From Gari tellinella (Eukaryota > Mollusca > Bivalvia > Cardiida > Psammobiidae): DNA of 64,000 bases. How positions within the stretch are numbered: position 1 is the stretch's first letter; every line of letters begins with the position of its first letter. Under the pieces are notes generated by a model. The model was not told the DNA's origin. It searched no databases and saw only the letters and a list, made by a program, of their open reading frames with translations. Positions 53,068 through 63,395 of the stretch are shown piece by piece. The position numbers and the translations under genes were made by a program. The stretch spans positions 54,613,246-54,677,245 of the forward strand of contig OV277866.1 of the NCBI GenBank assembly GCA_922989275.2. The letters run 5' to 3'.

Positions 53068-53415
53068 AACCCGTTCATTGCCTTACTCCGAACTATGGTT
53101 ATTTAAACGGGAACGGTTCAATGTAACAGCATATTCAGATAAACAACTTATGATTTGACTTACATTTGCAAACAGCTTGAATCCAACGCGGCGTTTGATC
53201 TGGGTGAAAGCTGTTTGTCACTCATCATTGTATTATTCTATCAAAATGTCCACTTGTATGTTACTTTTAGATAAAACAGCAGACGATAATTTTAAGCAGA
53301 TTATATTGCAGTAGTAAAAGAGTTAGACAATTGTCTTGTTTAGGGAACTGCATCAAGGATCGTTGTAAGAAGGGAGTCGTTGCCGGGAGGGTCGTTGTAG
53401 GGAGGGAACACTGTA
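53068..53415. mobile_element. Fam-B end joined to Fam-C right part
   Basis: AACCCGTTCATTGCCTTACTC at 53070 is a Fam-B left end. From 53155 a Fam-C interior follows: AACAGCTTGAATCCAACGCGG (half core), AAACAGCAGACGATAATTTT, GTAAGAAGGGAGTCG and GTAGGGAGGGAACACTGTA. Confidence 0.6.
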
Positions 53416-53597
53416 GTACCACCGCTGTATAAAGCGTTAACTGTAGAATAAGAGTTAGATGTTTATGTTACTGATTTGCATAGAGAACGAAATATTTAGT
53501 GACCTACATTTTGTTGAAAAATTTAGTGAATTGGACAAGACGTTTCATTACTGACATTAGCTATCGCATACGTAACACCATAATTGCAGATGTATTG

Positions 53598-53848
53598 TAC
53601 AATGTAGAAGACGTAATTATTTCCCAATGAACTTGTTTGTGCTTTAACAATTACGCCAGTTACAAACAGTTTTGAGTCAGATCAGACGCCGGATAACCCG
53701 GCGTCTGATCAGGCTCTAAACGTTTTGCAACTAAGAGTTAAATGATTCGTAATTTCTTGTAAGAAATTGTAACTTTCTTTCATTAATTATATTGCGTTTG
53801 CGTTTCCGTTCCTTTTAAACGGAAACTCTTAACATCTTCTCTACTGTA
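53598..53848 (+). mobile_element. Fam-A MITE
   Basis: TACAATGTAGAAGACG to CATCTTCTCTACTGTA. Hairpin GAGTCAGATCAGACGCCGG with mirror CGGCGTCTGATCAGGCTC intact. Confidence 0.85.
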
Positions 53849-54176
53849 CAGAAATGCTCGATGGTACGTGATGGGGCTTGTTTATTTGTGTCACCTGATC
53901 GATCAACCCTTGACTACTGCCCAATTTATTTCCATGCTGATGGATTATTTCTATGCCATGGTCTTTCTGTGACAGTCGTATCTCGCTGTCTATTAATTAA
54001 CGGTTATTGTCAAACCATATTGGTCAGCAATCCATCAAAACCAATGTTGAGGAGCGGGGTTAGGTTGTTATATGAGTGTGAGTTTGTTTGATTTCAATTA
54101 ATGTTGGAATAATTTGTATGTTTTCATGTTTTAATTGGTCACACGGTATTATCAATACAAGAAGACCGAAACAGAG

Positions 54177-54460
54177 AGCAAACGATTTAGGTAACTACCC
54201 CTTTTACTCAGTTGTTTAAACACTCTGCATCTACAATGCGATCAAAACCACCGACCACAAACCCCTATTTACCTTACGACCTTTTAATTTTTTTCTTTCT
54301 AAACTCATCTATACTATATATGCAACAGTGGTATTAATTATCACGTTTAGTTCATGCTAACATTTTATTAGATGTGAGGTAAAAATACATCGCACAAGGA
54401 AAGGACCTTAATAAGCTTTGTGCCTGATCTAACCTAATTGCAATGTTGTTTACTTATCAT
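54177..54460 (+). repeat. dispersed repeat R1, copy 2
   Basis: Second copy of the sequence upstream of the LINE (44034-44334). Here it continues uninterrupted into AT-rich DNA, showing that R1 is independent of the LINE. No ORF. Confidence 0.6.
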
Positions 54461-54499
54461 CTTATGTACAATATATCGTAAATATGGAATGAATATGTT

Positions 54500-54760
54500 A
54501 AACAGAGAAGACTAAGATCCAAATTGTTTTCCATTTTTACAAGGTAGCAACACATCGTTAGAAAATTCCAAATGGTGTCGATTTCATCGTTTGTATCTAG
54601 TTTCGTTTAATTGGAAAGGAAAAGCGTTTTTCCAATATTGTACTAGAATGTTTCTATTGTATATAAAAACATTATTTATTTTTTTGTCTGATTGCGCTTG
54701 CATTAAATATCATTTAAAAGGGGAAAGAATACGTCTTCACCAATTGAAGTTAAACGGTAG
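54500..54760. mobile_element. Fam-A remnants
   Basis: TAGTTTCGTTTAATTGGAAA at 54598 and AAGGGGAAAGAATACGTC, TTCACCAATTG at 54718-54745 are two decayed right ends. Confidence 0.35.
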
Positions 54761-54823
54761 ATAACTGTTTAAAAAGGGACGGAAGAAAACGAAAACACTG
54801 TGGGTTAAGTAATATCGCTAACA

Positions 54824-55487
54824 CCCCGGTCACACAGAGCCATCGGTGATAGATCGGTTGTTTTTTTCGCCAAACTAGGGAGGGGACCGATGACAAGCTA
54901 TTTACTACCGACATCACCTATTGGCAACCTGTTTTCCACCTATCAATCGCTATTGGGTAAAGATGAGTTTCGTCGGCGAAAAATCACCGATTGGGATTTT
55001 TAAACGTGCTTAAAATTCTCGATCGGTGAAAATATTTGACAAATAACCGATTGACAACCTGTCTACTACCGATATCACCGACGAGTCACCGATAAACCAC
55101 CGATAAAGCACCGATGAACTGATACTTACCACCGATGAAAAAAGATGAGATCTCGTCGGTTTTCATCGGTTGTTAATGGCAGTTCAATCGGTGATCAGTT
55201 GGTGATCAATCGGTTGCCGCCAGCATTTCATCGGTGTTTTATCGGTATTTTTCGATTATTGATAGGTTGTTGGGCGCTTTTAATCGGTGGCCCATAGGAG
55301 TTCATGAGTTGCCAATCTGTGGCCAATCGGAGGCGGGATGGCGTTTCACCGATTGAACAATTATTTATCACCGATACCCGGTCACACAGAAAGCCTGAAA
55401 TTAAATCACTTATGACAACCGATCAAAACAGCAAATAATTCGACCGATTGGGTACCGATTTAAGCCCGACCGTCTGTGTGACCGGGG
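54824..55487. mobile_element. 664 bp element with ACCGAT-rich interior
   Basis: TIRs CCCCGGTCACACAGA and mirror TCTGTGTGACCGGGG (15 bp). The interior is made of ACCGAT/ATCGGT motifs repeated more than twenty times in both orientations, e.g. TCACCGATAAACCACCGATA at 55087. The first half favours ACCGAT, the middle ATCGGT, giving an overall foldback tendency. A near-terminal CACACAGAAAGCC at 55382 may be an internal copy of the end. No ORF; transposon superfamily not assigned. Confidence 0.75.
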
Positions 55488-55627
55488 AATATGGTAGCTA
55501 CAAAACGAATCGTAATCCAATTCACGTTATATCGTATAGCAGGTGACATGTAAAACAGAAACTGCGATGCTGCTGTAAATTGACAAATGTCTTCAATACA
55601 CGAAAACTAGCATTCTCTCTACTGGTC

Positions 55628-55840
55628 TTAACCCTTCGCCTGCTGGTCGCGACTTTATTGATTTTTGCAAAAAGTTTAGATCCAGATCAGACGCCGCGTA
55701 ACGCGGCGTCTGATCAGGATCCAAACTGTTTGACACTCTTCTTTAGGTTTCTTTACTTACGAAATGTATAAATCTAAATTTAACAAACTTTGCAGACGAC
55801 AATTTCGAAGCAGACGACATCACCGCAGGATAAGGGTTAA
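55628..55840 (+). mobile_element. Fam-B MITE, CGCCTGC variant
   Basis: TTAACCCTTCGCCTGCTGG to CCGCAGGATAAGGGTTAA, TTAA each side. Perfect hairpin (GATCAGACGCCGCGTAACGC and mirror). Its terminus after CCCTT differs from other Fam-B copies, so this is a subfamily. Confidence 0.85.
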
Positions 55841-55880
55841 CACCAAGACTCGACATGTAACGATCTGAACGTCAAATTGA

Positions 55881-56089
55881 TACAGTAAAATCTCTCTATT
55901 ACGACCACTAAATTGTGTAAACCCTTAGGCGTTTATGACAGGTGACTGCTAATAGCAAGGTGACAGTGAAACAGAAAGCTCCTTTAGGAGCTCTCTGTTT
56001 TACAGTAGCCTTGCTGTAAGCTGTCACCTGTATTTTATTCAATTAGTTAGCCTTCTTTTAAGTGGTCGTAATAGAGAGGTTTCGCTGTA
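55881..56089. mobile_element. Fam-F MITE, intact
   Basis: TACAGTAAAATCTCTCTATT to AGAGAGGTTTCGCTGTA. Class II hairpin with apex GCTCCTTTAGGAGC. A further Fam-F trace, AAAGACAGGTGACACTTTAA, occurs at 56142. Confidence 0.88.
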
Positions 56090-56164
56090 ACTATTCACTA
56101 CTACTCGAATTTAGTTACCCTACTTCACAATTGTTCGTTTTTAAAGACAGGTGACACTTTAAAG

Positions 56165-57001
56165 AAGTTTGACATTAAGCATTAACTCGTTACCTGACGA
56201 CCAGACGGCCCCATGTGTATTGCCAAAGAAAGCATGTCAAAGCAGTAAGTACGAATGTTTTGTTTTTAGCTGTTGTCATGCAATTAAATTGTATTGATGA
56301 CATTTTCACACTCCCATATATAAGTAAGCTTTTCAAATGAGTCTGTGACAGGGTTGGAATTACATTTACATTTCAAATAAGAAATTTAAATAACATGTAA
56401 GTGGTTCCTTAAATGAGGTGACATCTGGTAAAGCTTCAGAGTTTATTTTTGGATCACGTTCTTTCGTAAACAGATAAAAACTTTAAAGATGTCTTTCTGA
56501 ATCGTTAAAAAACAAGTCGCAAGTGCAATAAACACAGATAACGGTTATGGGAAAATACACCTTTTTACGCTCGATGATCGCACGAGTATCTCTTTTTTCT
56601 ATCAAATACTGAACGTTGTTCCAGTCAAAACATAACTTTGTAACTGACATTCATAGTCTCCATAATCAATTGTTACCATAGATTTCTCATAAAATGTTGA
56701 TTGCTGATTAATAAACCATTATTTATATCTTTTACACATTATTAATAGAATCAAAAGAGTTACAGAGTCGGTTGTGTCCCTTATAAAAACAATGTACTAT
56801 AATATATTTTATGACATATTTTTTTCAATCGGAAAGTGCACCGATAACAGATAAAGTGTAACTGATCATGGCCACCATTAGCTAACCAATGCAAATAAAA
56901 TCTGAATAATGACTTGGAAAACGGTTATGAGGCGACGGTTTTGTGGTATAGAACTATTATTGATAAGATGTGTAAAATATTAAAGCGCTGGAGCAGTGAC
57001 C
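56165..57001. other. no recognisable feature
   Basis: Unique AT-rich sequence; nothing identified. Confidence 0.35.
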
Positions 57002-57077
57002 TTTAACTCTTTCATCGCAAATATCGGCATCGTTGGCATTGGCAAGCAGATTGATGCAGAATGACATCTGCTCAGGA

Positions 57078-57320
57078 TTAACCCTTTCACGCTCCATGAC
57101 GCCTTACAGAGCATTTGCAAACAGTTTTGATCCTGACAAGACGCCGCATAACGCGGTGTCTGATATGTATCAAAACTGTTTGCCACTTGTTTTTAAATTA
57201 CTTCAGTTATACTGCCTCTAATCTTACTTTGAAACGATATTGCAGACAGCAATATTGAAGCATACAATATGGCGTGGAAAGGGTAAACACATCAAGATAA
57301 ATTTGATCATGAAAGGGTTA
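57078..57320 (+). mobile_element. Fam-B MITE, long type
   Basis: TTAACCCTTTCACGCTCCAT to GATCATGAAAGGGTTAC. Core AACAGTTTTGATCCTGACAAG with mirror TATGTATCAAAACTG, both arms sharing the TTTTGAT change. A partial Fam-B end (TTTAACTCTTTCATCG) precedes at 57002. Confidence 0.82.
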
Positions 57321-57388
57321 CTATCGTTAATCATTCGAATAAATAGTTCTTTAGTTTATACCTTTCATTGCAAAATGTCTTCGTCTCC

Positions 57389-57578
57389 TTTAACCCTTTC
57401 ACAGAAAAAATACCGTCTGCAAAAATGGCATCTAATAATTTAATAACAAAGAATCAAATCTATAAAGTTTTGACAGCAAAAAGCAATTTATTCGTGATTA
57501 GACGGTGTCTGATCTGGAAACAAACTGTTTGAAATGTCGACATATATGAGTAAGTCGCGTATCACAGTGAAATGCTTA
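57389..57578. mobile_element. Fam-B remnant
   Basis: TTTAACCCTTTCACAG, ATACCGTCTGCAAAAATGG and a half core (GACGGTGTCTGATCTGG, AACAAACTGTTTG). Confidence 0.5.
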
Positions 57579-57962
57579 AATGTCAAACCTTTAAATGTGT
57601 AAGGATAATTAAGACAATAATGTTCCCTAGATAGTACATGGATGAAACATGTCAAGGATCTGCAAAGTACACAAGGAAACGTCACCCATTGTGTTACTAT
57701 TGTGATCAAAACAGCAGATGAAGTCATTTGAATACGCATCCTTCAAATCGGTCAAGGACATAAACTCTTTTATGATAAAGCCAAAGATGACAAATTACCA
57801 TAAATACAACTAAATGCAGATAGATGTTTTCTGGTGCTCCTAGACGGTCGTTTGAGGTCAAACATGTTTTATGTGTAATGATAATTGGAATGGACACCAT
57901 AAATAAAACATGTATGGTATTTGTCCTAATGCTATCGTAAATGTAAATAACTTTATTATTGC

Positions 57963-58193
57963 CGATGGCGCAAAAAGGCAACTTTGCAAACAGTTTGGAT
58001 CCTGATCAGACGCCGCGTAACGCGGCGTCTGATCAGGATCCAAACTGTTTGACACCCCTGTCGATATGATTGAAGTCATTCTGTATTGAATCTTATTTTG
58101 AAACGATCTTGCAAACATCAACATTGAAGCAGCGATTATGAAATGGTAAAAGGGTAACATTCTCACAATTAATCTGGCAGCAAAAGTGTTAAA
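57963..58193 (+). mobile_element. Fam-B MITE, long type, left TIR lost
   Basis: ATGGCGCAAAAAGGCAACTT left; perfect hairpin at 57985-58050; right termini TGGTAAAAGGGTAACATTC and GCAGCAAAAGTGTTAA. Confidence 0.8.
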
Positions 58194-58245
58194 GCATGTG
58201 TAGAGTAGTGTTCTTGGCAAATTGAAGACGGGTGTTCAAATAAAG

Positions 58246-58400
58246 GGATTAATTCTCTGCCACCATAGGCGATTAAAGTCGACCTGCAAAACCTGTGTAT
58301 CCAAATCAGACGTTACTTAACGCTGTGTCTGATCAGAATGTAAATGTTTTGGCACTTGTTCTGGACAATTTTTCTTTAAATCCTCCAAAGCGACATTTAA
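58246..58400. mobile_element. Fam-B remnant
   Basis: TTAATTCTCTGCCACCATAGG and a decayed core (CCAAATCAGACGTTAC, mirror GTGTCTGATCAGAATG). Confidence 0.4.
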
Positions 58401-58540
58401 CCGCCTAATTTAGGCTTAAGTATTTCACAGACATACATATACTGTAATGCACATTCAATTGTTTCAAATTTGAAAGTTTTACGTTCAAACTAGTATTGAG
58501 TAAAAATACATGTACTTTAAAAATAAAAGTAAGAGAACAT

Positions 58541-58613
58541 TCCTTTACAGGGAATCGAACCACGGCTCCCGCATTGGGAGTGTGGGGAGCATTCCACTAT
58601 ACCACATGGGATT
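58541..58613 (-). pseudogene. tRNA-Gly(CCC)-like pseudogene
   Basis: On the minus strand 73 nt fold partly like a tRNA: D-arm region TGTGGTATAGTGGAATGC, anticodon loop CTCCCAA (anticodon CCC) in a stem with one mismatch (CCACA/TGCGG), and T-arm GTGGTTCGATTCCCTG containing a B box. The acceptor strands (AATCCCA and TAAAGGA) do not pair. It is therefore a decayed tRNA gene or the head of a tRNA-derived SINE. Confidence 0.55.
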
Positions 58614-58689
58614 ACATGTTTTCAATTAAATGACGATTTTCACAATTCGAAAATAAGAATGAGTACGGGACGATGTTTCTAAAAAGTTA

Positions 58690-58893
58690 CACTAACGTCA
58701 TATCGTCACTTTCCATTGCAAACAGTGATGCTCTGAAGAGAACACTTGTTCTATGACAAAGAGTGCACACTCACTCTTAGTCATATCGCAATTACATAAA
58801 CGAGGGAATAAGCACAAATACATGTCAAATGTTGAGTAGATTATATTGAAAACTGGAATTATCCATTTCACATTTCAGGGAGGAAAGTTGGTA
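58690..58893. mobile_element. Fam-D MITE, old
   Basis: GCAAACAGTGATGCTCTGAAG, ACACTTGTTCTATGAC, a collapsed core and the right part GGAATTATCCATTTCACATT, TCAGGGAGGAAAG. Confidence 0.55.
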
Positions 58894-59374
58894 ACAAATA
58901 ATGTATTTCCAACTTGAAAACCATCCTATATAAGATATTTTTTGTAGAATTTTTTATGTGATTTAATATGATAGACAACATTGTCTAGCGGAAGGAGATT
59001 TATTTGTTACAGCTTGGATTGTTTAGCTGTTCCGTAAATATGTGTTCAATTCTATTAGATGCCACATTATCACCAGAAGGTTATGCATATGAGCTTTTTA
59101 CCAGAAGTATCATTCATTTGTTATGCCTAAACTTGTCGACTGAAACGTATATATTTAGCATTGTGAAAAGAAGGTTACAGGAATGGCATATATTTCTTAC
59201 AAGATATATTGCTTATAATTGTGCTGCATATAAGGAAATTAAAGTAATTACACGAATTTGTATAGGAAATAATGGCGTTATGATTTAAAACAATATAAAA
59301 TCACGCGTACCTTTGAATGCACATTCGAAACAAAGCATTAAAATAGTGATGTTGTGTCAACGTTTAATCAGATG

Positions 59375-59560
59375 ACTGCCTTACTCCGAGTTCAGTTGTT
59401 ATTTGTAATCGGTTTGGATTCTGATCACGTCTGATCAGGGCACACACATTTTGGCGTTCATATCTATGTTTCTACGGTCAAATTGCCAGAAATCTAAATT
59501 AAAGAGCTATAAATAAACGACAATTGTTTAAAACTGATGACTGCATGGCAGTGAAGAGTT
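59375..59560 (+). mobile_element. Fam-B MITE, short type, old
   Basis: GACTGCCTTACTCCGAG left; TGACTGCATGGCAGTGAAG right. Core reduced to TTGGATTCTGATCACG then TCTGATCAGGG. Confidence 0.6.
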
Positions 59561-59860
59561 TTTTTATCCAGCAACTTTTAAAAAATAACATTTTTACTCT
59601 CTAAGATATTTGGAGTGTTCTGTTTTATATTTGACCTGCATTAAACTGGCATTTGTAGAAACTATCTCGACTTCTCTACACCAATAGGTCTGTTAAGAGG
59701 CATATTTTAAATCATTATCTGAATTGGCACACAAATGATATCCAAGCATAGTATATAAACATGATAATATTGTGCCACAGATGGTATTTAAAGTTTAAAT
59801 ACTATTCGCACTTATCTGTGACCTATAGTTATTTACTTAATATGTGTCATGTGTCAAACG

Positions 59861-60062
59861 TTTAAGCCCTTTACACGATAGTCTGTTTCTAGTTTTTAAA
59901 TCATCAGGCCACTAATGAAGGTTCAAAGAAAAGCGGAAAGCGTAAACATACATTATTCTGATTTACTTTCATTCTGCTTGAAGCTTGTTATACTTAAAAT
60001 ATATCTGATGATGCATTTCCATGATTGTCTAACATGGAACTGTTTTCTTCAGCGAAAGACTG
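59861..60062. mobile_element. Fam-G MITE, old
   Basis: TTAAGCCCTTTACACGATAG start; class II trace TTTACTTTCATTCTGCTTG; CATGGAACTGTTTTCTTCAG near the end. Confidence 0.5.
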
Positions 60063-61329
60063 AATTAAAATTGTACAAAGTCGTATTAATTAGGTATGGG
60101 ATAATCAGAACAGAGCAGAACAGAATATACCTTTATTTCACCCAAGTATAAGATAATTATGCTGCATGGAATCAGTCTTTGAGTTTACATCCATATTTCA
60201 AATTAAAGGCGACTGTTTCATACGAAATAATCTGATGTGACATATTCGTGAACTTCTTTTGTTTAATGTTGGAAAAGATCAAAGACGTAAATGATTAAAA
60301 TAAAAAAGGGCTTGAAACGGGGTCAAAGTTTTTGTCCGGTCAAGAGAGAATTTCGGTATTAAGAGGTTCCGGTCTCTAGGGGTTTCATTGTATATAGTTA
60401 ATTGATTTATTTCTTCTGTTACAAAGTATATCTTTCGTGCTCAAGTGTTTCATGAATCGTGGAGTACCGTTCAATCTCGGAGAGATCATTTCAAGGAGAT
60501 GCATAAGTACTAGCTACTAGACAGAGATGTTCCCTAACGTTAAATATATCAAATACAATATAGATCAGAACACTCCGGCAAAACTCGCCTTCCTGTATTT
60601 ATCCCTTCCCATTTAGCTTGTTAGATACATGAAGATGTTATGATGTAGGTTGAAAGTAAAGCAGAAATCTCCAATAGACCAGCAACAATATTAATCCAAT
60701 GACAACATTTTCAACTACATGTTTTACCTTTTCAGCAAATACAACTGGAGCCCTATGACAAGTGCGGCTATAAATGGTCACCGTAACTTCTATATTAAAT
60801 CAGAAATATAAACGGAACATGTTAAGCAGAGAACATAAGAACAATATAAGGCCTTATGATTTATATACCTCAAATACACTTGATAATATACTTCCCACAT
60901 GATTAAACACGTATTTAAGACGTCTTACCTTTGAGGAATGCTGCTAATAGGCACTTGTACCACGTTTGTGACATTTACAGTCTGCTTGTAATTTTTAACG
61001 ATCCTATATGTGATGTTAGAACATTGATATCGATCAAAAACTGTTTGAATTTAGAACTCGACTTCAATTGAGGCTTAATCATCACAGTTTCTGTTTACTA
61101 GTATTAGACCGAGAGTATCTGTAAGGAACAAAAAGGAATGCAGGTCGGTGGATTTGAATCCATGCGCTGCTTTGCAAATTTGAGATAAGCCGAAATCATC
61201 TTCCTAAAATCATTATTATCTCATCTTATCATCCCTCAAAACTCATCGGGATATATGAACCTTTCGGTCTTAGCGCCGTAACCCCAAATTCATCCATCTA
61301 CCCATACATCGCTCCGCTTTTTATTGTGT
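60063..61329. other. no clear feature
   Basis: A B-box-like GGATTCAAATCC on the minus strand at about 61150-61161 might be a tRNA/SINE trace. No coding region or MITE identified. An 'ACAGAACAGAGCAGAACAGA' micro-repeat lies at 60107-60125. Confidence 0.3.
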
Positions 61330-61534
61330 AATAACCTTTTCATGATCAATTTATGGAGAGTTTTTATTTTACCCCTTCACCGCCAAAGTGTCGTCTACTT
61401 CAATATTGTTGTCTGTAATATCTCTTCAAAGTTAGATTTAAAATTTCGAAACGAGTTACAAATATGTTTGGGTCCTGATAAGACGCCGCGTTTGCAAACG
61501 CGCTTTATGGCGTTATTGAGAGTGAATGGGTTAA
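61330..61534 (-). mobile_element. Fam-B MITE, long type, core deleted
   Basis: ATAACCTTTTCATGATCAAT to GAGAGTGAATGGGTTAA. The hairpin keeps only GGGTCCTGATAAGACG then CCGCG. Its right TTAA is the left TTAA of the next Fam-D copy. Confidence 0.75.
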
Positions 61535-61706
61535 CTATTTGAGCCCTAGTCCCACATATCTGCGTCATTTGCAAACGGTGTACCTGTGACGAGAACACTT
61601 GCCCTGTGACATATATTATAAAAATCAACCCTAAAATGTTAAAAATGGACTAGACTTATTGAAAATTAGAATTGTCCATTTGAGGTTTCAAGGAGGAAAT
61701 GATTAA
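61531..61706. mobile_element. Fam-D MITE, core deleted
   Basis: TTAACTATTTGAGCCCTAGT to CAAGGAGGAAATGATTAA. Lacks the hairpin (CTTGCCCTGTGACATA at the junction). Confidence 0.75.
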
Positions 61707-61840
61707 GCCATAAGGTTTCATACACTATTGTTGCTACTTTTCCTAATAAGCGCTTTTGTTCTGAATAAATAAATATATGTTCATTACAGACGTCACGCAA
61801 TATGGAGTATAATCAGGTTTAAACTTAAACGACTCTTAGG

Positions 61841-62068
61841 TACAGAGGAGTAAACTTTATTATTTCCCGTTACACGTGTTTATGCTTAAACTATTATTTC
61901 CATTGCAAACAATTTGGAGCCCTTCCCATTTGAGGCTAAACTGTTTGCCACTCAGATTAACATGAATAGTAAAAAAATGTCGAACAATTGTCTTTTTTAC
62001 ATTTTATTGTTATGCGTTTGCGTTTCGTTTGCGTTTAAACGGGAAACAATAACGTTTTCTCCACTGTA
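61841..62068 (+). mobile_element. Fam-A MITE, hairpin largely deleted
   Basis: TACAGAGGAGTAAACT to CGTTTTCTCCACTGTA. The core reads AACAATTTGGAGCCC then TGAGGCTAAACTGTTTGCC, without GATCAGACGCC. Confidence 0.78.
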
Positions 62069-62275
62069 AACAAATATGTCATCACTTTTCTGCAATACAT
62101 TGCATTGTTTTTGCGTTTCATTTTTAACGTGAAAGAACATCCTACCCTAAATGTCAAATTGAACATAGATATGATAATTTGCTCAAATAAAGTGCAATCA
62201 GAAATAATTTTTCTATGATAAGTCCTGATTTTCAAAGGAACAAAAGTTATTCTCATTCTAATTGCTAGCTGTTTC

Positions 62276-62490
62276 AACCCATTCACTCACTTACACAGAA
62301 TACAGTGGTTATTTGCAAATGTTTTGAATCCGAGTCAGATGCCGCGAAACGTGACGCCTGACCGAGATCCAAACTGTTTGACCCTCATTTCAATACATTT
62401 TGAGTCAACATAAATAAAAATCTAAATTTAAGAAATGAAAAGGAGACGAGAATTATGTACAGCAGATAATATCATGGCAATAGAAAGATT
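62276..62490 (+). mobile_element. Fam-B MITE, short type, old
   Basis: TTCAACCCATTCACTCACTT left; core GAATCCGAGTCAGATGCCG with mirror ACGCCTGACCGAGATCC; right ATCATGGCAATAGAAAG. Confidence 0.6.
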
Positions 62491-62564
62491 CATATGATAT
62501 AAGGGTTATGCGGGGTCCCTGGAGAAGCATTTATCGGTTCTTTTTTCGAAACAAAATGTATTGA

Positions 62565-62794
62565 TTCAGTGGGAAAAGCGGCCAATATTTCCAAATAAAA
62601 CTGTTTTTGCTAAAACACATATTTCCGTTGCAAACAGCTTGAAGCCAGATAAGACGCCGAGTATCCCGTTATCTTACCATGCTTCAACACCAATCGTAAA
62701 ACTGATCCAGAAATTGCCATTTTCTACATTGAAGTGCATTGCGTTTACGTCTCGTTTGGTTTAATTAGGAAAATATAACGTCTACTCCACTGTA
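62565..62794 (+). mobile_element. Fam-A MITE, old
   Basis: TTCAGTGGGAAAAGCG to CGTCTACTCCACTGTA. Core AAGCCAGATAAGACGCCG with eroded mirror. Its terminal TA is also the first TA of the next copy. Confidence 0.75.
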
Positions 62795-63042
62795 CAGTGG
62801 AGAATCTGTTATTCCTTCCCGTTTAAACGCAAACGTACGCAAACGCAAAGCACTAAAACGTAGAAAAGAACAACTTTTGGACAATTCTGATAATTCTTGT
62901 TTATCTTGGTGGCAAACAGTTTGGAGCCTGATCAGACGCCGGGTTACCCGGCGTCTGATCTGGCTCCAAACTGTTTGCACGGGAAATAATAGTTTTAGCG
63001 TAAACGCGTTTATTGGGAAAGAATAACACATTCTCCACTGTA
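62793..63042 (-). mobile_element. Fam-A MITE, intact, young
   Basis: TACAGTGGAGAATCTG to CACATTCTCCACTGTA. Complete hairpin at 62910-62978. Inserted at the terminal TA of an older copy. Confidence 0.93.
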
Positions 63043-63053
63043 CATATCATTAT

Positions 63054-63299
63054 TTAACCCTTACGACGCCGAAGTCGCATAAATGTGACTTTGGAAACAG
63101 TTTGAATTCTGACCAAACGCCGCGTATCGCGACGTTTGATCAGGATCCAAACTGGTTGACACTCGTATCACTATTTCTAAATTTAATCTACCTGAATTCT
63201 TACTTTAAAACGTTCTTACAGACGACAATATTGAATCAGACGACAAAAAACGGTGAAGGGGTCAAGTTTTCCCGACTAATTTGGCGCCGAGAGGGTTAA
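63054..63299 (+). mobile_element. Fam-B MITE, long type
   Basis: TTAACCCTTACGACGCC to GGCGCCGAGAGGGTTAA. Core GAATTCTGACCAAACGCCG with mirror ACGTTTGATCAGGATCC. Inner AAGGGGTCAAG as in other long-type copies. Confidence 0.85.
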
Positions 63300-63395
63300 A
63301 ACTGTGTTTATGTTGTAGCAAGAGTAGTGTATTCCACACAAAGTGGAACACTCTCAATTTGCAATTTATTTATACAAATATGATTCGCAGTTACT

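Noticed and set aside
53861..54091. 76-codon open frame after a Fam-A copy
   Set aside because: No recognisable motif, no homologous frame in the window, and length expected by chance.
54824..55487. Satellite array of ACCGAT
   Set aside because: The motifs are irregularly spaced and in both orientations, and the block has 15 bp inverted termini, so a transposon-like unit fits better than a tandem satellite.
57858..58220. 120-codon minus-strand frame
   Set aside because: Its middle is the Fam-B hairpin at 57985-58050; no conserved domain visible.
58541..58613. Functional tRNA-Gly gene
   Set aside because: A and B boxes and a CCC anticodon loop are visible, but the acceptor stem does not pair and two other stems have mismatches.
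61140..61170. tRNA or SINE signalled by GGATTCAAATCC on the minus strand
   Set aside because: Only a B-box-like word is present, with no A box or foldable arms at the right distance.
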